From CAXMWX01 sp051008185 (GTDB lineage Bacteria; Pseudomonadota; Gammaproteobacteria; Eutrophobiales; Eutrophobiaceae): a stretch of 5,346 nucleotides of DNA. Of this stretch, positions 1 to 5,346 are shown in pieces. The translations under genes and the position numbers were made by a program. Below the pieces are notes generated by a model, which was not told the origin of the DNA, did no database searches, and saw nothing but the letters and a program-made list of their open reading frames with translations. Numbering within the stretch: the stretch's first letter is position 1; every line of letters starts with the position of its first letter. The stretch lies in the NCBI GenBank assembly GCA_051008185.1, contig JBPCXW010000061.1, positions 1 through 5,346 on the forward strand. Direction: 5' to 3'.

Positions 1-1218
1 GTGGTGATCGTCGGCAGCGGCATCGTCGGTATGGTGTTGGCGTTGTTGCTAGCCCGGGCCGGGATAAAGACCATCGTGCTGGACAAACAGACCACCCCCG
101 CCGCCGGTTCCCCGGACGACCCCCGCGTGCTGGCACTGACATCGGCATCCTGCCGCATCCTGCAACAACTGGCGGTCTGGGATCAGATCGATCCCGCCTG
201 CTACGGCAGTTTTCGCAAGATGTATGTCTGGGAGCAGCAGGGCAGTGCCGCAGTGAGCTTTGACAGCGCCGGGATTGATGTGCCGCAACTGGGCTTCATC
301 ATGCCGCAATGGCGACTGACCGACGCACTGCGCCGACAGGTGGAGAACACCGCGCTAATCAGCAGCATCAACGGTGTCAGCCCGGTGGCCATTGATCTGC
401 ACGCCCCGCAAAAAACATTGTTACTGGATGACGGTCTGGAGTTGAACTGTAAGCTGATCGTCGCGGCGGACGGTAGCCGCTCCGGCACCCGCGAGCTGGC
501 CGACATCCCGGTTTCCCTGCACGACTATCGGCAGACGGCAATCAACTGTCAGGTTGAGACGGCCCTGCCGCATCAGCAGATCGCCAGACAAAAGTTTCTC
601 GCCACCGGGCCGCTGGCGTTGTTGCCGATGCATCACGGTCACACAAGCTGTGTGGTCTGGTCCACGGATCAGGAACAGGCGCAACAGTTATTGCAACTTG
701 ACGAAAAACATTTTGCCGCGCAACTGGAGCAGGCGGTCAATCACGAGTTGGGTGCGGTGCGAAGTTGCGGGACACGGCTGGGCCTGCCGTTGTATCGCAG
801 TCATGCCGAACGCTATTGTCTGCCGGGTCTGGTGCTGGTCGGGGATGCGGCCCACAGCGTACATCCGCTGGCCGGGCAGGGCGCCAATCTGGGCCTGCTG
901 GATGCGGCCGTGCTGGCCGAGGTGATCAGCGCGGCGCGGCAACAGGGCCGCGACATGGCCACCCTGAAGACCTTGCGTAAATATGAACGATGGCGCAAGA
1001 GTGACAACACCGTAATGATGCTGGTGCTGGACGGTTTGAAACAACTGTATGCCACGCAACGCTCGCCCGTCAGTGCCGTGCGTAATCTCGGTGTGCGCCT
1101 GTTTGATTGTATGCCGCTGATGAAAAACCTGCTTATGCGTCAGGCCTCGGGCCTGAGCGGTGATTTACCGGAGATAGCAAGACCGGCGGGGGTGCATTAT
1201 GCAACCGGCGATCAGTAA
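1..1218 (+). CDS. UbiH/UbiI/VisC-family FAD-dependent monooxygenase, 5' end cut by window edge
   Basis: Aromatic-ring hydroxylase of the flavin monooxygenase group that adds oxygen to the ubiquinone precursor ring, acting at the inner membrane with the other Ubi proteins. Seen: an N-terminal FAD-binding Rossmann motif GSGIVG (residues 5-10 counted from base 1), an acidic residue ending strand 2 (D28; many relatives have Glu), the DPRVLALT segment with R42, the DG motif (D157-G158), and the GD motif (G281-D282) running into HPLAGQGANLGLLD (288-301), which fits the UbiH/COQ6 family signature. Segments such as MYVWEQQG and the following FDSAGIDVPQLGFI resemble UbiI/VisC more than UbiH, but the paralogue and hydroxylation position cannot be fixed by reading. 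The frame is open at base 1 with VVIVGSG, and relatives carry a few residues before this, so the true start probably lies just upstream; GTG at 1 is only a formal start. The 3' end overlaps glnS by 20 nt. Confidence 0.93.
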   Translation: MVIVGSGIVGMVLALLLARAGIKTIVLDKQTTPAAGSPDDPRVLALTSASCRILQQLAVWDQIDPACYGSFRKMYVWEQQGSAAVSFDSAGIDVPQLGFIMPQWRLTDALRRQVENTALISSINGVSPVAIDLHAPQKTLLLDDGLELNCKLIVAADGSRSGTRELADIPVSLHDYRQTAINCQVETALPHQQIARQKFLATGPLALLPMHHGHTSCVVWSTDQEQAQQLLQLDEKHFAAQLEQAVNHELGAVRSCGTRLGLPLYRSHAERYCLPGLVLVGDAAHSVHPLAGQGANLGLLDAAVLAEVISAARQQGRDMATLKTLRKYERWRKSDNTVMMLVLDGLKQLYATQRSPVSAVRNLGVRLFDCMPLMKNLLMRQASGLSGDLPEIARPAGVHYATGDQ

Positions 1219-2866
1219 TTTTATCCGCAAGATCATTGAGGACGACATCGCCGCCGGTAAAAACGACGGCAAGGTGCAGACGCGGTTCCCGCCTGAGCCG
1301 AATGGTTATCTGCATATCGGCCATGCAAAATCTATCTGTTTGAATTTCGGTCTGGCACAGGAATACCGGGGGCAGTGTCATCTGCGTTTTGATGACACCA
1401 ACCCGGAAAAAGAAAGTGATGAATATGTGCAGGCCATTCAGGAAGATATTCGCTGGCTGGGGTTTGACTGGGGGAAGAATCTGTTTTTCGCCTCTGATTA
1501 TTTTGCGCGTTTGTATGACTACGCAGTTGATCTGATCAAACAGCAAAAGGCTTATGTTGATAGCATGAATGCGGATCAGATCCGTGAATACCGCGGCACC
1601 TTGACCGAGCCGGGCAAAGACAGCCCACACCGGGATCGTAGCGTAGAGGAGAATCTGGATCTGTTCGCCCGTATGCGCGCCGGTGAATTCGCCGATGGCG
1701 AACATGTGTTGCGGGCCCGGATTGATATGGCCGCGCCCAATATCAATATGCGTGATCCGGTGTTGTATCGCATCCGCCATGTCAGTCATCATCGCACCGG
1801 GGACGAGTGGTGTATCTATCCGATGTATGACTTTACTCATTGCCTGTCGGATGCGCTGGAAGAGATCACCCATTCATTGTGCTCGCTGGAGTTTGAAGAT
1901 CACCGCCCCCTGTATGATTGGTGCATAGACAATCTCACCACCCCCGCCACCCCGCGGCAATATGAATTCGCCCGGCTGAATCTGGATTACACGGTGCTGA
2001 GCAAGCGCAAGCTGATACAACTCGTGCAGGATAAAGATGTCGGCGGTTGGGACGACCCGCGTATGCCCACCGTAACCGGTTTGCGCCGACGCGGTTTTAC
2101 GCCAGAGTCGGTGCGCGATTTTTGTGAGCGTATCGGCGTGGCCCGTAGCGATGCTCGTATTGACATGGCGGTATTGGAACACAGCCTGCGGGATGATCTG
2201 GGCGAACGCGCGCCGCGCGCCCTGGCCGTGTTGCGGCCGCTGAAAGTGGTAGTGGAAAACTATCCCGATGACAAAGAGGAATGGTTTGATGCCCCCAACC
2301 ATCCGCAAAAACCGGAGATGGGCACTCGCCGTGTTCCATTCAGCAAGGTGTTGTATATAGAACAGGATGATTTTATGGAAGATGCGCCAAAGAAATTTTT
2401 CCGCCTGACACCCGGGCGGGAGGTGCGTTTCAAATACGCCTATCTGCTGACTTGCACTGAGGTTATCAAGGATAAAAAAAGCGGTGCGGTGACCGAGTTG
2501 CGTTGCACCTACGACCCGGCCTCCGGCGGCGGCGATGCCCCCGACGGTCGCAAGGTGAAAGGCACCATTCACTGGGTCTCCGCGCGCCATGCGGTGCGTG
2601 CCGAGGTGCGGCTATACGACCGCCTGTTCAATACCGCCGATCCGGAACGCGACAGCGATGACTGGAAGTCTGCCCTGAACCCCGGCTCAATAGAGATCAT
2701 CAGCGATGCGTTGCTGGAACCCGATCTGGGCAACGCCGCCGCCGAGGCCGGTTTCCAGTTTGAACGCCTGGGTTATTTCTGTGCTGACCGACAGGATCAC
2801 AGCCCTGCCGCCCCGGTGTTCAACCGCACCGTCACTTTGCGTGACAGTTGGGCGAAACAGAAATGA
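1199..2866 (+). CDS. glnS: Glutaminyl-tRNA synthetase (class I)
   Basis: Cytoplasmic enzyme that charges tRNA-Gln with glutamine using ATP. The 555-residue product matches the usual bacterial length (about 550). The Rossmann catalytic core has PPEPNGYLHIGHAKS (residues 31-45) with the HIGH motif at 39-42, and the second ATP motif is VLSKR (266-270), a KMSKS variant with Leu where E. coli has Met. The segment DDPRMPTVTGLRRRGFT, the C-terminal beta-barrel anticodon-binding region with DGRKVKGTIHWVSA, and the end VFNRTVTLRDSW all read as GlnRS rather than GluRS. The start at 1199 puts NFIRKIIEDD at residues 7-16, as expected from E. coli GlnS. A G-rich stretch GGGGGT (1188-1193) lies 5 nt upstream as a plausible ribosome binding site. 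The gene starts inside the end of the monooxygenase gene, which suggests translational coupling, and stops 4 nt before purC. Confidence 0.98.
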   Translation: MQPAISNFIRKIIEDDIAAGKNDGKVQTRFPPEPNGYLHIGHAKSICLNFGLAQEYRGQCHLRFDDTNPEKESDEYVQAIQEDIRWLGFDWGKNLFFASDYFARLYDYAVDLIKQQKAYVDSMNADQIREYRGTLTEPGKDSPHRDRSVEENLDLFARMRAGEFADGEHVLRARIDMAAPNINMRDPVLYRIRHVSHHRTGDEWCIYPMYDFTHCLSDALEEITHSLCSLEFEDHRPLYDWCIDNLTTPATPRQYEFARLNLDYTVLSKRKLIQLVQDKDVGGWDDPRMPTVTGLRRRGFTPESVRDFCERIGVARSDARIDMAVLEHSLRDDLGERAPRALAVLRPLKVVVENYPDDKEEWFDAPNHPQKPEMGTRRVPFSKVLYIEQDDFMEDAPKKFFRLTPGREVRFKYAYLLTCTEVIKDKKSGAVTELRCTYDPASGGGDAPDGRKVKGTIHWVSARHAVRAEVRLYDRLFNTADPERDSDDWKSALNPGSIEIISDALLEPDLGNAAAEAGFQFERLGYFCADRQDHSPAAPVFNRTVTLRDSWAKQK

Positions 2867-2870
2867 GATC

Positions 2871-3767
2871 ATGCCTGCCGCCCCGGTAGTCTTCGAATCC
2901 CGGCTTGACGGTCTGGCGTTGCTTAAACGCGGCAAGGTGCGGGACATCTATGCCATTGACGAAGACAGTATGTTGTTTGTCGCCAGTGATCGGTTGTCGG
3001 CCTTTGATGTCGTCCTGCCCGATCCGGTTCCGGGTAAGGGCGTGTTGCTTACCGCGCTATCAAACTTCTGGTTTGCCCGGACGCAGGACCTGATTGCCAA
3101 CCACCTGACCGGCCGCGAGCCGGAGGACTTGCAGTTGAGTGCCGCCGATTACGGTCAGGTGCAGGGGCGGGGCGTGATCGTTAAAAAACTTCAGCCCTTG
3201 CCCGTGGAGGCGATCGTGCGCGGTTACCTGATCGGCTCCGGCTGGGAAGACTATCAGGCCGACGGCGCGATCTGCGGTGTGAAACTGCCCCGCGATCTGC
3301 AACAGGCGGCGCAGTTGCCGGAGCCGATCTTTACGCCTTCCACCAAGGCGGCGGTCGGCGAGCATGATGCAAACATCAATTTTGATCAGACTGCCAAGCT
3401 GATCGGCACCGATCTTGCCCGGCAAGTGCGGGACATCAGCCTCGCGATTTATCAGGCCGGTGCGGCGTATGCCGCGGCCAGAGGTATTATCATTGCCGAC
3501 ACCAAGTTTGAATTCGGCACGGATGCCGCCGGCAAACTGTATCTGATAGACGAGGTGCTGACACCGGACTCCTCCCGCTTCTGGCCGGCTGACGAATACC
3601 GCCCCGGCATCAGCCCGCCGAGTTTTGACAAACAATATGTGCGGGATTACCTTGCAACTTTGGACTGGGACAAACAGTCGCCGGGGCCGCACCTGCCCGA
3701 ACAGGTGATTGCCAATACCCTGACAAAATACCGGCAAGCGCACGACAGACTTTTACAGGATGGATAA
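2871..3767 (+). CDS. purC: Phosphoribosylaminoimidazole-succinocarboxamide (SAICAR) synthase, long form
   Basis: Purine biosynthesis enzyme that joins aspartate to CAIR with ATP to give SAICAR. Seen: the N-terminal nucleotide-binding strand region KRGKVRDIY (residues 19-27), SDRLSAFDVVLPDPVPGKG (39-57), the first family signature region LPVEAIVRGYLIGSGW (110-125), the second signature ADTKFEFG (209-216) and DEVLTPDSSRFW (227-238). The product is 298 residues, clearly longer than E. coli PurC (about 237) and close to the yeast Ade1-type length; this longer form is known from other proteobacteria. The frame stays open upstream to 2706, but the family starts shortly before KRGKVRDIY, and ATG 2871 lies 4 nt after the glnS stop, so the start at 2871 is preferred. 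The ribosome binding site is weak (purine-rich AAATGAGA overlapping the glnS stop), so coupling to glnS translation is likely. Confidence 0.97.
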   Translation: MPAAPVVFESRLDGLALLKRGKVRDIYAIDEDSMLFVASDRLSAFDVVLPDPVPGKGVLLTALSNFWFARTQDLIANHLTGREPEDLQLSAADYGQVQGRGVIVKKLQPLPVEAIVRGYLIGSGWEDYQADGAICGVKLPRDLQQAAQLPEPIFTPSTKAAVGEHDANINFDQTAKLIGTDLARQVRDISLAIYQAGAAYAAARGIIIADTKFEFGTDAAGKLYLIDEVLTPDSSRFWPADEYRPGISPPSFDKQYVRDYLATLDWDKQSPGPHLPEQVIANTLTKYRQAHDRLLQDG

Positions 3768-3773
3768 GCACCG

Positions 3774-4475
3774 ATGATCCCGTTGCATGACGACAACCCC
3801 ACGCACATCTTTCCGCTACTGACGATTGCCTTCATCGTCGCCTGCGTGCTGGCCTTTTTCTGGCAGGCCTCTGTGGGGCCGCAGGGTAACGAGATGATCA
3901 TTTATGCCCTGGGCGTAATCCCCGCGGTGTTGCTGGATAAAGTAGCCTTGCCACCGGAACTGGCGGTGTTGCCGCCCGTGGCGACTATCTTCACCTCCAT
4001 GTTTTTGCACGGCGGCTTCATGCATCTGGCGGGCAATATGCTGTACCTGTGGATCTTCGGTAACAATGTAGAAGATGCGATGGGGCATCGCCGTTTTGTC
4101 ATCTTCTATCTGATCTGCGGCGTGGTGGCGGTGTTCGGTCAGGTGGCGCAAAACCCGGATTCGCAAATACCGATGATCGGTGCCAGCGGCGCGATCTCCG
4201 GGGTGTTGGGTGCCTACCTGTTATTGTATCCCCATGCGCGGGTGCTGGTGTTGATCCCGCTGGGGTTTTTCATGCAGATGGTGCGGATACCCGCAAGCTG
4301 GGTATTGATTTTCTGGTTTGTGTGGCAACTGATCAGCTCTGCGATGGACAGCGGTGAGGGCGGCGGCGTGGCGTGGTTTGCCCACATCGGCGGCTTTATT
4401 GCGGGCATGGTGTTGGTGCCTTTTTTCAAAGATAAAGATGTGCCCCTGTTTCATAAGGCACGGGGTTTCAGGTAA
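3774..4475 (+). CDS. Rhomboid-family intramembrane serine protease
   Basis: Polytopic inner-membrane protease that would cut transmembrane segments of other membrane proteins within the bilayer; its substrate is unknown. Seen in 233 residues: HGGFMHLAGN (79-88), where H84 and N88 match the oxyanion-stabilising His and Asn of GlpG; GASGA (136-140) with catalytic Ser138; and WFAHIGG (201-207) with the partner His204. Hydrophobic segments lie at about 13-31, 82-98, 107-123, 138-152, 157-170, 174-191 and 201-217; the loop from 32 to 70 before the active-site half is long, as in other bacterial rhomboids. Both catalytic residues are present, so the protein is predicted to be active. It starts 6 nt after the purC stop, in the same apparent operon. 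Related proteins of this length are common in proteobacteria, and nothing in the sequence ties this one to GlpG itself, so no symbol is given. Confidence 0.95.
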   Translation: MIPLHDDNPTHIFPLLTIAFIVACVLAFFWQASVGPQGNEMIIYALGVIPAVLLDKVALPPELAVLPPVATIFTSMFLHGGFMHLAGNMLYLWIFGNNVEDAMGHRRFVIFYLICGVVAVFGQVAQNPDSQIPMIGASGAISGVLGAYLLLYPHARVLVLIPLGFFMQMVRIPASWVLIFWFVWQLISSAMDSGEGGGVAWFAHIGGFIAGMVLVPFFKDKDVPLFHKARGFR

Positions 4476-4496
4476 AATAGAGAACACCTACTACAC

Positions 4497-4501
4497 GAGG
4501 A
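4497..4501 (+). promoter_or_regulatory. Ribosome binding site that decides the gloA start
   Basis: GAGGA lies 7 nt upstream of ATG 4509 but only 1 nt upstream of the earlier in-frame ATG 4503. The normal spacing favours 4509, which agrees with the family N-terminus. Confidence 0.7.
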
Positions 4502-4508
4502 TATGACT

Positions 4509-4949
4509 ATGCAGTATCTACACACAATGGTGCGGGTTAAGGATCTGGATACCGCACTCACCTTTTACTGTGATCATCTGGGCCTGCAGGAGATCAGCCG
4601 GATGGAGCATGAGCAGGGGCGTTTCACTCTGGTCTTTCTCGCCGCGCCGGATGATGCAAAGGCGGCCCGGAAAAACAAGGCACCAATGGTTGAGTTAACC
4701 TGGAACTGGGATCCCGAAAGCTACACCGGCGGTCGCAATTTTGGTCATCTGGCCTATCAGGTAGAAGATATTTACGCCACCTGCGAGCACCTGCATAACG
4801 CCGGGGTGACGATCAACCGCCCACCGCGTGACGGCCACATGGCCTTCGTCCGCTCCCCCGACGGCATTTCCGTTGAGTTACTGCAAAAAGGCGAGGCACT
4901 GGCACCGCAGGAGCCTTGGCAGTCAATGGAAAATCAGGGTGAGTGGTGA
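4509..4949 (+). CDS. gloA: Lactoylglutathione lyase (glyoxalase I), VOC family
   Basis: Metal-dependent cytoplasmic enzyme that turns the hemithioacetal of methylglyoxal and glutathione into S-lactoylglutathione, the first step of methylglyoxal detoxification. The 146-residue product contains two VOC beta-alpha-beta modules. The four metal ligands of E. coli GloA (H5, E56, H74, E122) appear to correspond to H5 in MQYLHTM, E62 in MVELTWNW, H80 in FGHLAYQ and E123 in SVELLQ. Compared with E. coli there are about 6 extra residues between the first two ligands (around 46-60, rich in Ala and Lys) and about 5 fewer before the last one, where GVTINRPPRDGHMAFVRSPDGISVELL reads like a distinct proteobacterial GloA subgroup. 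The start at 4509 is chosen over ATG 4503 because MQYLHTM aligns with E. coli MRLLHTM and because of ribosome-site spacing. The gap from the rhomboid stop is 33 nt, so co-transcription is plausible. The exact substrate within the VOC family remains an inference. Confidence 0.92.
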   Translation: MQYLHTMVRVKDLDTALTFYCDHLGLQEISRMEHEQGRFTLVFLAAPDDAKAARKNKAPMVELTWNWDPESYTGGRNFGHLAYQVEDIYATCEHLHNAGVTINRPPRDGHMAFVRSPDGISVELLQKGEALAPQEPWQSMENQGEW

Positions 4950-4992
4950 TGTTGCAGATTGTAAATAGGGTGGCTCGGCATCGGTCCCCCCA

Positions 4993-5017
4993 CCAAAGCA
5001 GGCTTCGCCTCCTTTGG
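4993..5017. repeat. Side hairpin in left arm of the composite repeat
   Basis: CCAAAG (4993-4998) pairs with CTTTGG (5012-5017), and AGGC (5000-5003) pairs with GCCT (5007-5010), with one C-C mismatch (4999/5011) and a TTC loop. It occupies the same place in its arm as the GGGC-GTA-GCCC hairpin (5089-5099) does in the right arm. Confidence 0.7.
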
Positions 5018-5072
5018 CTCCCCCTCAAGGGGGGAGCAGTAACACCAGCACGGATAGCTCCCCCCTTGAGGG

Positions 5073-5110
5073 GGAGCCAGTGGCACAAGGGCGTAGCCCG
5101 TAGTGGCTCC
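5073..5110. repeat. Side hairpin in right arm of the composite repeat
   Basis: GGAGCCA (5073-5079) is the exact inverse of TGGCTCC (5104-5110), enclosing GGGC (5089-5092), GTA and GCCC (5096-5099). It shares bases with the 23-nt inner stem, so the two folds compete. Confidence 0.6.
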
Positions 5111-5138
5111 GGTGGGGGGACATTGCTGAGTTTGTCTC

Positions 5139-5150
5139 ATCAGTACTGAT
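5139..5150. promoter_or_regulatory. 12-bp perfect palindrome upstream of the exported-protein gene
   Basis: ATCAGTACTGAT is its own reverse complement and lies 73 nt before the ATG at 5224. A homodimeric regulator could bind such a site, but no regulator is identified, and one isolated palindrome of this length can arise by chance. Confidence 0.3.
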
Positions 5151-5151
5151 C

Positions 5152-5183
5152 CGCTACAGGGTCTTTACTTATACCCCGTAGCG
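5152..5183 (+). promoter_or_regulatory. Imperfect hairpin in the leader of the exported-protein gene
   Basis: CGCTAC (5152-5157) pairs with GTAGCG (5178-5183), then after an A-C mismatch GGG (5159-5161) pairs with CCC (5174-5176), leaving a 12-nt AT-rich loop. A weak -10-like TATACC (5170-5175) lies partly inside it, so it could be an operator over a promoter or an RNA leader hairpin. No T-run follows the stem, so a terminator is unlikely. Confidence 0.3.
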
Positions 5184-5223
5184 TGCAACAATTCCCTGTT
5201 CCGTTACCATTCAGTTACCACCG

Positions 5224-5346
5224 ATGAAAAATAATTATCAGACATTACTATTGACCGCGTTGCTGCTGGCGGCAGGATCGGCGCAGGCCGATTTCGGCAA
5301 GGGCGTTTATGCCTATCAGAAAGGGGAATACGAGCAGGCTTATGGC
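5224..5346 (+). CDS. Exported protein, probable Sel1/TPR-repeat type, 3' end cut by window edge
   Basis: Only the first 41 codons lie in the window. The product begins MKNNYQ, followed by a hydrophobic stretch (about residues 8-18, LLLTALLLAAG) and an AQA site, giving a predicted signal peptidase I cut after residue 22; no lipobox Cys is present. The mature start DFGKGVYAYQKGEYEQAYG has the spacing of a first TPR/Sel1-type helix (Y-x2-G-x-Y-x2-A), as in many periplasmic Sel1-repeat proteins that begin this way. Support for the start: an in-frame TAG at 5179-5181 closes the frame upstream, and ATG 5224 is the only start codon after it. No clear Shine-Dalgarno sequence precedes the ATG. It stands apart from the upstream cluster behind a 274-nt gap, so it probably has its own promoter. 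The repeat-family call is an inference from about 19 mature residues. Confidence 0.72.
   Translation, partial: MKNNYQTLLLTALLLAAGSAQADFGKGVYAYQKGEYEQAYG

Larger units (their letters stand above)
4984..5121. repeat. Composite inverted repeat with nested hairpins (REP- or MITE-like)
   Basis: This fills much of the gap between gloA and the next gene. The outer arms GTCCCCCCACC (4984-4994) and GGTGGGGGGAC (5111-5121) are perfect 11-nt inverses. The inner arms 5015-5037 and 5057-5079 are perfect 23-nt inverses around a 19-nt spacer. Each inner arm is itself a hairpin, e.g. GCTCCCCC (5017-5024) against GGGGGAGC (5030-5037). The element can be read as two diverged copies of one unit of 54 to 65 nt in opposite orientation (4984-5037 and 5057-5121). 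It contains no credible gene, no transposase and no obvious target-site duplication. No run of T follows directly, so a classical intrinsic terminator is not supported, although the fold could still stop transcription or protect the 3' end of the upstream mRNA. Confidence 0.85.

Noticed and set aside
1133..2590. Two long - strand open frames (1133-1873 and 1874-2590) opposite glnS, in the same frame with one stop between them
   Set aside because: They are codon-aligned with glnS, so a stop appears only opposite TTA, CTA or TCA codons, which are rare here. The translations match no family I recognise, while glnS is unmistakable.
2706..2870. Upstream ATG extension of purC
   Set aside because: It would overlap glnS by 161 nt and add residues unlike any PurC N-terminus; ATG 2871 fits the family.
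3060..3743. 227-residue - strand open frame opposite purC
   Set aside because: It is antisense to a clearly conserved gene, has no recognisable domain, and is explained by the GC-rich codon use of purC.
4449..4478. Possible promoter for gloA: TAAAAT (4473-4478) with a -35-like TTTCAT (4449-4454) 18 nt upstream
   Set aside because: The -10 is reasonable, but the -35 matches the consensus poorly (about 2 of 6) and it overlaps the rhomboid coding end. It could exist but is not supported enough to annotate.
4503..4508. Upstream ATG as the gloA start, adding Met-Thr
   Set aside because: GAGGA would be only 1 nt away, and the family N-terminus aligns with the second Met at 4509.
5017..5037. Intrinsic terminator after gloA formed by the GC-rich hairpin
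   Set aside because: The stem is strong, but the following bases AGTAACACC have no T-run, and neither side of the larger fold is followed by a clear T tract.
4985..5121. CRISPR array or phage attachment site
   Set aside because: The repeats are two inverted units, not regularly spaced direct repeats, and no tRNA, integrase or cas gene is present.
4934..5149. Short open frames on both strands across the composite repeat
   Set aside because: They translate low-complexity, repeat-derived sequence, overlap each other and lack domain signals; the DNA is better explained as an inverted repeat.

Overview
The window reads as an ordinary chromosomal stretch of a ubiquinone-making proteobacterium, most likely a gammaproteobacterium. 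The basis is a UbiH/UbiI/VisC-type flavin hydroxylase, a GlnS that reads as the E. coli type over its whole length, and a proteobacterial-type glyoxalase I. The DNA is moderately GC-rich. The lineage cannot be fixed more closely by reading alone.

Layout: positions 1-4949 are almost solid coding on the + strand. In order they hold a UbiI/VisC-like FAD monooxygenase (5' end cut by the window edge), glnS (glutaminyl-tRNA synthetase), purC (SAICAR synthetase, long form), a rhomboid intramembrane serine protease and gloA (glyoxalase I). The junctions are a 20-nt overlap, then gaps of 4, 6 and 33 nt. The first four genes therefore look like one transcriptional unit, and gloA probably belongs to it or has a weak start of its own. 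The functions (quinone synthesis, tRNA charging, purine synthesis, membrane proteolysis, methylglyoxal detoxification) do not form one pathway; this looks like a housekeeping cluster. No promoter for the cluster lies inside the window.

Positions 4950-5223 are a 274-nt non-coding gap. Its main content is a composite inverted repeat (4984-5121) with an 11-bp perfect outer stem, a 23-bp perfect inner stem, and side hairpins whose sequences differ between the two arms while still able to pair. It is followed by a 12-bp perfect palindrome, an imperfect hairpin and a 7-nt direct repeat, all just ahead of the next gene.

At 5224 a new + strand gene begins and runs off the window. It encodes an exported protein with a clear signal peptide and what looks like the start of a Sel1/TPR-type repeat region.

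I found no CRISPR array, tRNA, rRNA, transposase or defence system. The part least explained by known families is the structured intergenic region 4984-5220.
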